64,000 bases of DNA from Proteus vulgaris (GCF_033708015.1 NZ_CP137920.1:2108001-2172000); one strand, 5' to 3'. Shown: positions 17,362 to 26,223, numbered from the stretch's first letter. Numbers and translations are program-made. The notes: generated by a model from the letters alone, not told the origin.

Positions 17362-19305
17362 TTATGAATCCGATATTTCTTGTGTTTCATTATGCTGTGC
17401 GCGTTGGCTCAAAAATTTCATTGTCTTTTCGAGTGAACGCGTTCGTGGTGAGGGTGGCAAACTACTTAGAAAAACCTCGCCATAAGCACGAGAAACCAAC
17501 CTATCATCACAAACTATAATTGCACCATAATCGTGTACATCACGAATTAATCGCCCAACACCTTGTTTTAAACTAATAACAGCATCAGGAATTTGAACAT
17601 CCTTAAAAGCATCTCCGCCCCGCAATTCACAATCTTCAATACGGGCTCTTAATAAAGGATCATCAGGTGCGGTAAAAGGTAATTTATCAATAATCACACA
17701 AGACAGTGTATCGCCGCGCACATCAACGCCTTCCCAAAAACTTTGTGTTGCAACTAAAAGCGCATTACCTGATGAGACAAATTTTTGCAGTAATTGTGTC
17801 TTACTCATTTCGCCTTGCATCAATACAGGTAATGGCAAACTGGCTTTAAATTCTTCGGCAAGTCCACGCATCATGGCATGTGAAGTACAAAGGAAAAAAC
17901 AGCGACCTTGGTTCTTTAAAATAACGGGCGTTAGCATAGCAGCTAAACGTTTCGCCGTATAAGACTGATTTAATGGTGGTAAATAACGCGGGACACAGAG
18001 TAATGTTTGATGTTGATAATCAAACGGACTGTTTAAAATCAGTGTTGTCGCCTTTTCTAAGCCCAATCTATCTGTGTAATAAGACATCTGCTCATTCACA
18101 GAAAGTGTTGCTGAGGTAAATACCCAACTGCTTTTATGCGATTTGATTAATTCGCGAAATTTATCCGCAACAGAGAGTGGCGTAATCGCTAATAAGAAAT
18201 GGCGACCATAACTTTCAAACCAGTAGCTATAACCCGGGATTGTGGTATCAATCAGACGTTTTAAGCGATTGCGATAAACGGTGGCGCGTTCAAAAGCACT
18301 ATCGAGTAGTTGGCTTCGTCCTAATGAGAGTTTCATTACGTCGTAGCTCAGTTCTAAGGCATCATCCAATAACGTAAGAAAACGTTTTGTTTCACCACCT
18401 TGCAATAGCTCACGTAAGTTTCCTCGATAGCCTGTCTCACCTAACGCTAGGCGAAAATCCATCACCATTTGCGTTAATCTATCCGCACTTTTTTGCAACT
18501 GAACTTGATCACGAACTTCAGTGCGATAAGCCACCGTCATATCTCTGGCGAGATCAAAAAGCTGCCTACTGGTAAGTTGCTGACCAAAATAGTGGCTAGC
18601 GATATCTGGAATTTGATGGGCTTCATCAAAAATCATAATTTCAGCTTCCGGAATTAGCTCACCAAAACCGGTATCTTTAACGACAGTATCCGCCATAAAT
18701 AAATGATGATTAACCACTACAATATCTGCATCCATTGCTTTTTTACGAGCGCTTAAAACATAACACTCTTTATAGCGAGGGCAATCACTCCCTAAACAGT
18801 TATCGTTAGTGCTTGTGACTAAAGGCCAAACTCGGCTATCCTCCGCAACACTATGGCAACGGCTAACATCACCATCTTCTGTTTGTGTTGACCATTGGCG
18901 TACATACATAACATCAGACAAAACTTCAGCGTCAAGATCACCCCCACTGAGCATTTGCTGATCAAGTCGTTCTAAGCAAAGATAGTTTGAACGCCCTTTT
19001 AATAATGCGGTATTACCATCATAATTAATTGCTTCAATGATCGTGGGTAAATCTCGACTATATAATTGATCTTGCAAGGCTTTAGAGCCTGTTGAAATAA
19101 TCGTTTTCTTACCCGAGCGCAATGCGGGCACGAGATAGGCATACGTTTTCCCTGTACCTGTCCCTGCTTCAGCGATAAGTACACCTTGCTTATCAATAGT
19201 TTCCGTTATTGATTTCGCCATTTGTCGTTGAGCTTCACGGGGATGAAATCCTGGAATAGTTCGGGTTAAAATCCCGTTTTCTGCAAAATCGTCTGACACA
19301 GGCAT
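17362..19305 (-). CDS. yoaA: DinG-family ATP-dependent DNA helicase YoaA
   Basis: A 647-residue XPD/DinG-like 5'-3' helicase, similar in length to E. coli YoaA. Walker A is AEAGTGTGKTYAYLVPAL (about residues 45-62). Fe-S cluster cysteines are YLCLERL and NCLGSDCPRYKEC. The DEAH box is IMIFDEAHQIPD. The C-terminal motif VI region is ISLKQGVGRLIRD. In E. coli YoaA partners the polymerase III chi subunit (HolC) during repair of stalled forks. It is divergent from yoaB and upstream of tsaB. Confidence 0.93.
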   Translation of the reverse strand: MPVSDDFAENGILTRTIPGFHPREAQRQMAKSITETIDKQGVLIAEAGTGTGKTYAYLVPALRSGKKTIISTGSKALQDQLYSRDLPTIIEAINYDGNTALLKGRSNYLCLERLDQQMLSGGDLDAEVLSDVMYVRQWSTQTEDGDVSRCHSVAEDSRVWPLVTSTNDNCLGSDCPRYKECYVLSARKKAMDADIVVVNHHLFMADTVVKDTGFGELIPEAEIMIFDEAHQIPDIASHYFGQQLTSRQLFDLARDMTVAYRTEVRDQVQLQKSADRLTQMVMDFRLALGETGYRGNLRELLQGGETKRFLTLLDDALELSYDVMKLSLGRSQLLDSAFERATVYRNRLKRLIDTTIPGYSYWFESYGRHFLLAITPLSVADKFRELIKSHKSSWVFTSATLSVNEQMSYYTDRLGLEKATTLILNSPFDYQHQTLLCVPRYLPPLNQSYTAKRLAAMLTPVILKNQGRCFFLCTSHAMMRGLAEEFKASLPLPVLMQGEMSKTQLLQKFVSSGNALLVATQSFWEGVDVRGDTLSCVIIDKLPFTAPDDPLLRARIEDCELRGGDAFKDVQIPDAVISLKQGVGRLIRDVHDYGAIIVCDDRLVSRAYGEVFLSSLPPSPRTRSLEKTMKFLSQRAQHNETQEISDS

Positions 19306-19390
19306 ACTCTTTTTATAAAATAAGACGTAAATTATGCCAGTGGATAACCAAAAGTACCACCTATGCTGTTAATACAAAGGAGAACTCGTA

Positions 19391-19735
19391 ATGACAATTA
19401 AACGTATCGACCCTGAAGATCGCTGGTCTGAAGCCGTTATTTATAACGATACGATTTATTACACAGCAGTGCCAGAAAATTTATCAGGCGATATTATTGA
19501 ACAAACAGCAGACACATTAGCGGCAATTGACGTTTTGTTACAACGTGTAGGTTCTGATAAAACTAAAATTCTTGATGCGACAATTTTTTTAGCTGATAAA
19601 GCTGATTTTGAAGGTATGAATAAAGCGTGGGATGCATGGGTTGCTAAGGGTAGCGCACCTGTACGTTGTACTGTGCAAGCACAATTAATGCACCCTGAAT
19701 ATAAAGTCGAAATTAAAATTATTGCAGCAATGTAA
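19391..19735 (+). CDS. yoaB: YoaB, RidA/YjgF-family protein
   Basis: A 114-residue member of the RidA superfamily, whose archetype hydrolyses reactive enamine/imine intermediates such as 2-aminoacrylate. The family pattern is seen in YYTAVPENLSGDIIEQTADT, the AIDVLLQRVGSDKTKILDAT helix and the closing PVRCTVQAQLMHPEYKVEI. AAAGGAG precedes the ATG. Divergent from yoaA, as in E. coli. The preferred substrate of YoaB itself is not established. Confidence 0.92.
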   Translation: MTIKRIDPEDRWSEAVIYNDTIYYTAVPENLSGDIIEQTADTLAAIDVLLQRVGSDKTKILDATIFLADKADFEGMNKAWDAWVAKGSAPVRCTVQAQLMHPEYKVEIKIIAAM

Positions 19736-19748
19736 CCACGCTGTACTC

Positions 19749-19778
19749 AGCACCCTATTTTATGGGTGCTTATTTTTT
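19749..19778 (+). terminator. yoaB terminator, overlapping the end of the next gene
   Basis: AGCACCC (19749-19755) and GGGTGCT (19764-19770) flank an 8-base loop and run into TATTTTTT. The right arm and T tract also encode the last residues of the convergent gene whose stop codon is at 19760-19762. Confidence 0.8.
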
Positions 19779-20632
19779 GAATTTAACTTATTCGCTAAGT
19801 CAAGATAGTAATCTGATAAATGCTCATCGCCATAAATCTCACCAATATGGCTATTTCCCATAAATGTTAAGAAAAACTCAAAAGGCCCATAAAATTTTTG
19901 AGAAGTAAAATGGCGCAATATAAAAATAGTCATTTTTCTTAATGAGTCTGGGAGATGGATAATTTTTACTTTTTTATTTAATGCAATACCTGCAAGCTCA
20001 GCAATTTGATTTAATGACACAATATCAGGTCCGCCCACAGAAATTTCTTTCACATTATGCCCTATCATTTTAATCACAAACTGGGCAAGATCTTTACCTG
20101 AAATAGGATTAATTTTTTGTTCGCCCGAACCAAATAAATAGACTTTTCCCGCCGAAGCCATTTGTAAAAAATCGCCCATATCGCTGAAGTAGCCATTAGG
20201 TCGAATAACACAATACGATAAATTAGATTGTTTTAATTTATCAACAAAACGCTCTTTAGCTTCAAAGATTTTTAATTGACGGTATTTATCTCCATCTATG
20301 GCGGAGATATAAATAAACTGTTTAACTTGTGATTTTATAGCCTCTTCGAGAAGGTTTACGTTCGCTTGATAGTCAACATCCATATAAGTTAATCCCTCTT
20401 TTTGCCGAGTGATCCCTACTGTGGAAATAACACAATCAATATCTTTAGTAATCTCTTTTATTTGGTCAGGATGTGTTATTGCACCAATAAAAACATCATC
20501 CATATTCGTAAACTGTGTTGCTTGCTGGTGATTTCTAACTAAAACACGTACCCAATAACCTTGTGTTTTTAGTTCTTGCACAAGAAATCGTCCTAAATAA
20601 CCAGTTGCTCCTGCAACTAATATCCGTTTCAT
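19760..20632 (-). CDS. NmrA-like NAD(P)-binding reductase
   Basis: A 290-residue atypical short-chain dehydrogenase. The Rossmann motif ILVAGATGYLGRFLVQEL (residues 4-21) carries GxTGxxG, followed by VRVLVRN, suggesting NADP(H) preference. VDCVISTVGITR and FIYISAIDGDKYRQLKIFEA are typical of the extended/NmrA group. The Tyr-Lys catalytic pair is not obvious, so it may be a redox sensor or a reductase. It is convergent with yoaB, and its last codons are shared with the yoaB terminator. No counterpart is known to me at this place in E. coli. Substrate unknown. Confidence 0.8.
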   Translation of the reverse strand: MKRILVAGATGYLGRFLVQELKTQGYWVRVLVRNHQQATQFTNMDDVFIGAITHPDQIKEITKDIDCVISTVGITRQKEGLTYMDVDYQANVNLLEEAIKSQVKQFIYISAIDGDKYRQLKIFEAKERFVDKLKQSNLSYCVIRPNGYFSDMGDFLQMASAGKVYLFGSGEQKINPISGKDLAQFVIKMIGHNVKEISVGGPDIVSLNQIAELAGIALNKKVKIIHLPDSLRKMTIFILRHFTSQKFYGPFEFFLTFMGNSHIGEIYGDEHLSDYYLDLANKLNSKNKHP

Positions 20633-20734
20633 ATATTCTCCTTGTTTAAATAATAAAAAATAACATAAAAATAAAAAAAACGGACAAATTTAATTAGCAC
20701 CTACCATTAATGACAGATGCTAATTTTTATAACT

Positions 20735-21700
20735 TTATTTTAACTCAGGGATCCTGCTTTTTATTGCCTCAGCATGACAACTATATATTTTTGCTAATTT
20801 TTCATCACTGCCTTCAGATGTTACTTTTCCACAAATAAGATCTTTATTTTTTATCCACTGGCGTTGACCTAATAATAACGCTTTTCTCTGTTCACTACTT
20901 AAACTTTGCCATTTATTATTTAATTTAGCATCTGCGGTAAGAAAATCTTGTTTTGCTTGAGAAAGTGAAAGTTCTGGTGCTTCTTGCAAAGCTTGTCTTT
21001 GACGACGAACTTCTTGTTGTTCTAACGCCTGTTGACGTAGTGATTCTTGTTCTGCTTGTTGATCTAATAATTGTTGTTGTCGATTCAATTCTTGCTGTTG
21101 ACGAAGTTCATCTTGTTTCTTTTGTAATTCCTTTTCTTGCTGTTGTTGCAATATTCTTTGTTGTTCTTTAATTGGCTTAATTATAGATAACGTGGAAACA
21201 AAAGCTGCGCCATTAGAAATACTATTTCTTGTAGCAAGATTGACAAATACTGTTTTATTATCATCGGTTGGTTGAACGCTATAATCTATTCTCGCAGAGA
21301 AAGTATTTGCATTTTGCTCTAATGATAAGGTTTCAAGGGTTTTATCAAGGTTACTGTTGAATTCCGTGCGATAATAATCATGTAATATTTCATAATTATT
21401 TGCCGGTATAGTCATTGACACCATTGCGGAACATGATTTCATCGTACTATTAGGATCATTCGCCTTGGTCATTATTTCAGACACACTAAAGCTAATTTCT
21501 TCTAATGTTGCTCGTTTTAATTGATTTGTGACATCGGAGTAATTACTTGTTTGGCGAGAAATTTCCTCTAGTGTTGTTTTTTTCAAAGCATCTATAAGAG
21601 AAGATTGTGTTAATTCTGAAGAACAACCGATAGGCTCTGTTTTTTCACCACAAGCCGTTAGTAATAAAGGAAAGCATAAAGCGATATATTTTAGTTTCAT
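20735..21700 (-). CDS. Lipoprotein with Gln-rich coiled coil and LprI-like C-terminal domain
   Basis: A protein of about 321 residues. The signal peptide MKLKYIALCFPLLLTACGEK has a lipobox (LTAC). Residues about 30-165 are a soluble domain of unknown type. Residues about 170-235 are an uninterrupted Gln/Glu/Arg-rich helix (QQQEKELQKKQDELRQQQEL and following) that should form a coiled coil. The last 70 residues, with WQSLSSEQRKALLLGQRQW followed by spaced Cys residues (DLICGK, YSCHAEA), look like the lysozyme-inhibitor LprI (DUF1311) family. The start at 21700 is chosen because GGA lies 8 bases before it. The N-terminal region is not recognised. Confidence 0.7.
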   Translation of the reverse strand: MKLKYIALCFPLLLTACGEKTEPIGCSSELTQSSLIDALKKTTLEEISRQTSNYSDVTNQLKRATLEEISFSVSEIMTKANDPNSTMKSCSAMVSMTIPANNYEILHDYYRTEFNSNLDKTLETLSLEQNANTFSARIDYSVQPTDDNKTVFVNLATRNSISNGAAFVSTLSIIKPIKEQQRILQQQQEKELQKKQDELRQQQELNRQQQLLDQQAEQESLRQQALEQQEVRRQRQALQEAPELSLSQAKQDFLTADAKLNNKWQSLSSEQRKALLLGQRQWIKNKDLICGKVTSEGSDEKLAKIYSCHAEAIKSRIPELK

Positions 21701-21854
21701 TGTCATTTTCCGATAATCTCAAACAGTCTCATTTTAAAGTAAAAATAGTTAAATATATTTTATATTAAATATATTTAATTTCACTTTATTTAACTGCTAT
21801 CAGAAACACAAATTTGACTAAAAAAATAGAATGATAATATCTTAGATATAAAAT

Positions 21855-21887
21855 AAAGGGCTGAATTCAGAAAAGCTCAGCCCTTTT
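21855..21887 (-). terminator. Terminator after mdtJI
   Basis: AAAGGGCTGA and TCAGCCCTTT form a perfect 10-bp stem. The minus strand continues into TATTTTATA, the plus strand into TTTTA. Confidence 0.75.
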
Positions 21888-21959
21888 TTATTTTCTAATT
21901 TTACTGTGGTATTTATCTTGTTGCTCTTACCTATTCATTACTCATTAAGTTAATTAGAT

Positions 21960-22292
21960 TTAGGCAAATTTAATCATTACCATGCCAACCAGTAATAATA
22001 TAATCCCACCCCATCCTTTATAATTGAGTCGTTGATTAAATAAAATCCAACCAGCGGCGATAGTTGCAATAATTCCGAATGCTCCCCAAAGTGCATAGGC
22101 TACCGAAAGCTCTATTCCTTTGACGGCCATCGCAAGCGCACTAAAAGCACCTAACACACAAAACAATGATAATATTCCCAATCCCATTCGGCTAAAGCCG
22201 TTAGACATTTTTAAGAATATATTTGCGACAATCTCGAGCACTACGGCAAGTATTAAAAACGCACCATGCCACCATTCAAATTGAGCTAACAT
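21960..22292 (-). CDS. mdtI: Spermidine export protein MdtI
   Basis: A 110-residue SMR-type inner-membrane protein with four predicted helices. It is close to E. coli Mdt[43 protein letters not shown] and the C-terminal [19 protein letters not shown]. The conserved membrane Glu (LEIVAN) is the proton/substrate-coupling residue of the SMR family. It acts as a heteromer with MdtJ, whose gene ends two bases upstream. Confidence 0.94.
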   Translation of the reverse strand: MLAQFEWWHGAFLILAVVLEIVANIFLKMSNGFSRMGLGILSLFCVLGAFSALAMAVKGIELSVAYALWGAFGIIATIAAGWILFNQRLNYKGWGGIILLLVGMVMIKFA

Positions 22293-22294
22293 AA

Positions 22295-22735
22295 TTAAGC
22301 CTCCTTGATATTGGCAGGAATTGGCTTATTCGCTCCTTTTACAGCACTGGCAACATGCTTGGCTTTACCCGCAATACTTTTCACCGATTCTGTTGTTTTC
22401 TTAGCAACCGTCGATTTTTTAGTACCTGATTTGATCAGTGTGATCCCTGCAATTAACATTGCAAGACCACCTAATTTTAATGGTGAGAGTGATTCACCAA
22501 ACCACAGAACGCTAAATGTTGTAATAATGACAATTCCAATACCTTCCCACAGTGCATATGCTACACCTAATGCCACTTTTTTGACGGCTATGGCTAAAAA
22601 GATATAGGAAGTGGCAATCATTAACCACATCACAATCATACCAGTGTAACCACCGCTCACACTGGCGTACTTCATCGATAAAGTACCGATAACTTCACAA
22701 ACAATAGCTAATGCTAAAAATATCCAATAAATCAT
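22295..22735 (-). CDS. mdtJ: Spermidine export protein MdtJ with a C-terminal extension
   Basis: An SMR-type four-helix protein pairing with MdtI to export spermidine. The core matches E. coli Mdt[21 protein letters not shown], then [18 protein letters not shown], then GITLIKSGT. After that it carries about 40 extra residues rich in Lys, Ala and Thr ([20 protein letters not shown] and following), making it about 146 residues against 121 in E. coli. The start at 22735 is preferred for ribosome-site spacing (GAGAG, 9 bases); an ATG three codons upstream is possible. A short upstream ORF lies 151 bases before it. Confidence 0.92.
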   Translation of the reverse strand: MIYWIFLALAIVCEVIGTLSMKYASVSGGYTGMIVMWLMIATSYIFLAIAVKKVALGVAYALWEGIGIVIITTFSVLWFGESLSPLKLGGLAMLIAGITLIKSGTKKSTVAKKTTESVKSIAGKAKHVASAVKGANKPIPANIKEA

Positions 22736-22886
22736 TTTTTTCATCTCTCATACATATTCGAAATACGCCAAAACGTTTCTTGCACAGAAGATAGAGAATA
22801 TGTAGATAGTCTTTCTGGCGGCAATAGTAACCGAACGTTAAGGCAACGTCGTTTCCTGATAACTCAGGGATTAAGATGAGAGGTTT

Positions 22887-22985
22887 CTATAATGCGCCAC
22901 ACCAGTAGTGTTCGCTGGATAAAATAGCAGAAAGGAATAACTTATAGGTAGAACGTTTAACTTTGACGCTTTTGGCGCTAGTCAT
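22887..22985 (-). CDS. Short upstream ORF in the mdtJI leader (mdtU-like)
   Basis: On the minus strand an ATG at 22985 opens a 32-codon frame ending in TAG at 22887, between a plausible promoter (23055-23082) and mdtJ. The product begins MTSAKSVKVKR and ends HYWCGAL, with a basic first half and an aromatic, Cys-containing tail. In E. coli a short uORF, mdtU, in the mdtJI leader is reported to be needed for spermidine-responsive expression. Position and size agree, but I cannot verify sequence homology. No strong ribosome site is seen. Two shorter start-to-stop frames of 13 and 7 codons lie just upstream. Confidence 0.5.
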   Translation of the reverse strand: MTSAKSVKVKRSTYKLFLSAILSSEHYWCGAL

Positions 22986-23054
22986 GATTATTTATTCTTT
23001 CATCGCACAGACCATCCGCACGATATACTCCGAACCCTCATATAAGATGGTTAA

Positions 23055-23082
23055 ATGTTACATGATATTTCTATCATGCCAA
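23055..23082 (-). promoter_or_regulatory. Candidate mdtJI promoter with a palindrome in the spacer
   Basis: On the minus strand TTGGCA (23077-23082) and TAACAT (23055-23060) are separated by 16 bases. The perfect inverted repeat CATGATA-N4-TATCATG occupies 23061-23078, covering the spacer, so a protein bound there would block polymerase. Confidence 0.45.
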
Positions 23083-23266
23083 ATTATTTAAAGCAATGCT
23101 TTTAAGGAAATTTTTTTCGTTAATTGGTTGGTTTTGTTTAAGTTTTAATTTTTTATTGTGCTATGGCTTATAAGTCTTATGAATAGTTATTGAAACAATT
23201 TTCGTTTTAGCTTGGTTTTATTCATTTATTAGCCAGTAATTATGCTTAAAAATAGTTACTGAAGAG

Positions 23267-23296
23267 AAAAACACCCAGCATAGCTCTGGGTGTTTT
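23267..23296 (-). terminator. Terminator after zwf
   Basis: AAAACACCCAG pairs with CTGGGTGTTTT around a 7- to 8-base loop, 28 bases past the zwf stop codon. Confidence 0.85.
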
Positions 23297-23323
23297 CTTT
23301 TTAGAATGGACAATCAAAATCAA

Positions 23324-24799
23324 TTATTCAATTTCATTCCAAGAGCGACCATCACGGGTGATCATGGCAACAGATGCAACCGGTCCCCATGTCCCCGCTT
23401 GATATGGCTTAGGCAACTCATTATCGCATTCCCATGCATTGATAATTGAATCAACCCATTTCCATGCTTCTTCTACTTCATCACGACGCACAAATAGCGC
23501 TTGGATCCCGCGCATAGCTTCTAACAATAAGCGCTCGTAAGCATCCGCTAAATGTGTTTGATTGAATGTTTCAGAGAAGCTCAAGTCCAACTTGGTTGTT
23601 TGTAAACGGTGTTTATGATCGAGCCCCGGTGCTTTATTTAGCACTTCAATATCGATGCCTTCATCGGGTTGTAAACGGATCGTCAGCTTATTTTGTGGTA
23701 ACTCTTGATAAGTCTCACTGAAGATATTCAGCGCAGGCTTTTTAAAATAAACCACAACTTCTGAACATTTGCTTGGTAGACGTTTACCCGTTCTTAGATA
23801 GAACGGAACACCTGCCCAACGCCAGTTGTCAATATCAGCGCGGATTGCCACAAATGTTTCTGTATTACTGGTTTTATTAGCACCTTCTTCATCTAGATAA
23901 CCTGGTACTTTTTTACCTTGCACAAAGCCACCCGTATATTGTCCACGAACCGTTTTTTCGCGAATATTCGTGTTATCAATACGGCGTAATGAGCGTAAAA
24001 CTTTTACTTTTTCTTGACGAATACTGTCAGCAGTTAAATCCGCCGGTGGTGACATCGCAATCATAGTCAGGATTTGTAATAGGTGATTTTGCACCATGTC
24101 ACGCATTTGACCCGCTTGATCAAAGTATCCCCAACGCCCTTCAATACCCACTTCTTCTGCAACCGTAATTTGGACATGATCAATCGTTTTATTGTCCCAG
24201 TTGTTAACAAATAATGAGTTTGCAAAACGCAGTGCTAATAGATTTAAAACCGTTTCTTTACCTAAATAGTGGTCAATACGATAAATTTGAGTTTCTTTAA
24301 AGTATTTCGCTACGCTATCGTTAATAGAAACAGAAGACGCTAAATCTGTCCCTAATGGTTTTTCCATTACGACACGGTTAGGCTCTTTATTTAATTTTGC
24401 ATGACCTAATCCCTGACACATTGCGCTAAAGGTGCTTGGAGGCATAGCAAAGTAATAGATAGCCGGTAATTTATCTTGTTTTAGATGCTTTGATAACTCA
24501 ATGAAATGGTCTGTTTCATTAACATCAAGATTACAAAAATCTAAGCGCTCACTTAAACGTTGCCAAACTTCAGGGTTAATCTCTTCTTTTAAAAAGGTTT
24601 TTAACGCTTCATGAGCGACATTTTTATATGCCTCAACATCCCAATCAGCACGACCGACACCAATAATGCGAGAGTCAGGGTGAATATATCCTGCTTTTTC
24701 CAATTGATATAATGATGGAATGAGCTTACGGCGTGCGAGATCCCCTTTCGTACCGAAGATAACCAGATCACAGGCCTGAGCAGTCGATATCGCTGCCAT
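23324..24799 (-). CDS. zwf: Glucose-6-phosphate 1-dehydrogenase
   Basis: A 491-residue enzyme catalysing the first oxidative step of the pentose phosphate pathway, making NADPH. The coenzyme loop is VIFGTKGDLARRKL, the active-site signature is YRIDHYLGKETVLNLL, and VMEKPLGTDL is also present. The length equals E. coli Zwf. The start at 24799 (MAAISTAQACDLV) follows AGGAG at the right distance; an ATG 15 bases upstream precedes that site. A HexR-type operator lies 26-40 bases upstream and the divergent gene encodes HexR. Confidence 0.97.
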   Translation of the reverse strand: MAAISTAQACDLVIFGTKGDLARRKLIPSLYQLEKAGYIHPDSRIIGVGRADWDVEAYKNVAHEALKTFLKEEINPEVWQRLSERLDFCNLDVNETDHFIELSKHLKQDKLPAIYYFAMPPSTFSAMCQGLGHAKLNKEPNRVVMEKPLGTDLASSVSINDSVAKYFKETQIYRIDHYLGKETVLNLLALRFANSLFVNNWDNKTIDHVQITVAEEVGIEGRWGYFDQAGQMRDMVQNHLLQILTMIAMSPPADLTADSIRQEKVKVLRSLRRIDNTNIREKTVRGQYTGGFVQGKKVPGYLDEEGANKTSNTETFVAIRADIDNWRWAGVPFYLRTGKRLPSKCSEVVVYFKKPALNIFSETYQELPQNKLTIRLQPDEGIDIEVLNKAPGLDHKHRLQTTKLDLSFSETFNQTHLADAYERLLLEAMRGIQALFVRRDEVEEAWKWVDSIINAWECDNELPKPYQAGTWGPVASVAMITRDGRSWNEIE

Positions 24800-24824
24800 A
24801 GAACGTCTCCTCATGATGAGATTT

Positions 24825-24839
24825 TGTAATTTTGTTACA
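24825..24839. promoter_or_regulatory. HexR operator upstream of zwf
   Basis: TGTAATTTTGTTACA is an inverted repeat matching the described HexR motif TGTARTTTTAYTACA at 14 of 15 positions. It sits between zwf and divergent hexR. HexR is known to repress zwf in gammaproteobacteria until KDPG is present. Confidence 0.7.
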
Positions 24840-25150
24840 GAATTTTGTATTAATGTACTCTTTTGGGTGTATTCAGTAAATACACTTGCGCATTTTAGTC
24901 TCTAACTTACCACACATCTTGTAATGCTTCATTTTATGCCGAGTGTTTTATCTCTTCTTGTAACTTTACAACAGTTTTGTTTCTTGTTTTCAGCTTTGAA
25001 AGTTAGACACTCGTCATACTTTAACGAAAAAAGCCCTGTTTGCCGATGGATTACACTGCAAGCCTTGTTCTTTGCGTAGTATATTTTCATAAAACTGTTA
25101 TAGATTTCTCCTTTTATTGAAATTGGTAAAGCCAAGGATCTGTATATTTA
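24840..25150. other. zwf-hexR divergent intergenic region
   Basis: No gene is visible on either strand. Besides the HexR operator it holds a second perfect inverted repeat, TTGTAA-CT-TTACAA, at 24958-24971. Its half-sites are spaced 3 bases closer than the HexR motif, so it may not bind the same protein. The rest is AT-rich. Confidence 0.5.
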
Positions 25151-25993
25151 ATGAATATATTGGAAAGAGTTCAGTCTAATCTGGACATCTTGAGTAAATC
25201 AGAAAAAAAAGTCGCAGAAGCTGTTTTAACTGCGCCACAAACCGTTATCCATTCAAGTATTGCTTTAATGGCTAAAACGGCTGATGTCAGTGAGCCAACT
25301 GTTAATCGCTTTTGCCGTCGTATGGCAACAAAAGGATTCCCTGATTTCAAATTACAATTAGCACAAAGCATTGCCAACGGCACACCTTATGTAAATCGTA
25401 ATATTGATGATTCCGATACTGTCTCTTCTTATACCAATAAAATTTTTGAATCTGCAATGGCAGGACTTGAAGACGTTAAAAATAATATTGATATCGCAGC
25501 TATCAATCGGGCCGTTGATATTTTGACGCAAGCTAAAAAAATCTCTTTTTTTGGTTTAGGTGCATCGGCAGCCGTTGCTCACGATGCCATGAATAAATTT
25601 TCTCGTTTTAATATTCCAATTACTTATTTCGATGATGTTGTTATGCAACGCATGAGTTGTATAAATAGTACTGATGGTGATGTTGTTGTTATTATTTCAC
25701 ATACTGGGCGCACTAAAAATTTAGTTGAAATTGCCAAAATCGCACGCGAAAACGACGCCGCCGTTATTGCCATTACAACTCAGGGCTCTCTTTTAGCCTC
25801 TGAAGCAACCCTTCCCATCTTGCTTGATGTGCCTGAAGATACTGATATTTACATGCCGATGATCTCCCGCCTAGCACAACTCACCATTATTGATGTTCTT
25901 GCAACAGGATTTATTTTACGTCGAGGACCAAAATTCAGAGATAACTTGAAGCGCGTCAAAGAAGCTTTACGTAATTCACGGTTTGATAAGTAA
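25151..25993 (+). CDS. hexR: HexR, RpiR-family regulator of central carbon metabolism
   Basis: A 280-residue regulator. Residues 1-77 are the RpiR helix-turn-helix (LSKSEKKVAEAVL, then SEPTVNRFCRRMATKGFPDF). Residues about 120-255 are a SIS sugar-phosphate domain (KISFFGLGASAAVAHDAM, then ISHTGRTKNLVEIA). It matches E. coli HexR (YebK) along its length. It senses KDPG and controls zwf, edd-eda and others. Located between zwf and pykA as in E. coli. Confidence 0.95.
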   Translation: MNILERVQSNLDILSKSEKKVAEAVLTAPQTVIHSSIALMAKTADVSEPTVNRFCRRMATKGFPDFKLQLAQSIANGTPYVNRNIDDSDTVSSYTNKIFESAMAGLEDVKNNIDIAAINRAVDILTQAKKISFFGLGASAAVAHDAMNKFSRFNIPITYFDDVVMQRMSCINSTDGDVVVIISHTGRTKNLVEIAKIARENDAAVIAITTQGSLLASEATLPILLDVPEDTDIYMPMISRLAQLTIIDVLATGFILRRGPKFRDNLKRVKEALRNSRFDK

Positions 25994-26223
25994 CCGTTTT
26001 TAATTATTCTGTTAGTATTGTCACACTTCCATTGTGCCCCTGACTAGATAAGTTTTTGAAAAATGGTAGCATATCTGCGAGCTAACTCTCGCATATAATG
26101 AAAACAGTCGTGTATGTTACAATTAGCTTGAAGCGTTTCACTTAACATATTGGATAAAGCGCAGTCTAATTTCTGTTTTATCCAATTGCCAACACCTTTC
26201 TTTCAAGGTCAACGGAGTAATAC

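Noticed and set aside
20953..21171. Plus-strand open frame with a very hydrophobic Leu/Val-rich product
   Set aside because: It is the exact antisense of the Gln-rich coiled coil of the lipoprotein gene; CAA/CAG repeats read as Leu/Val on the other strand. No ribosome site.
24929..25135. Minus-strand open frame of 68 codons between zwf and hexR
   Set aside because: Composition and sequence look non-coding, no ribosome site, and it covers the divergent regulatory region.
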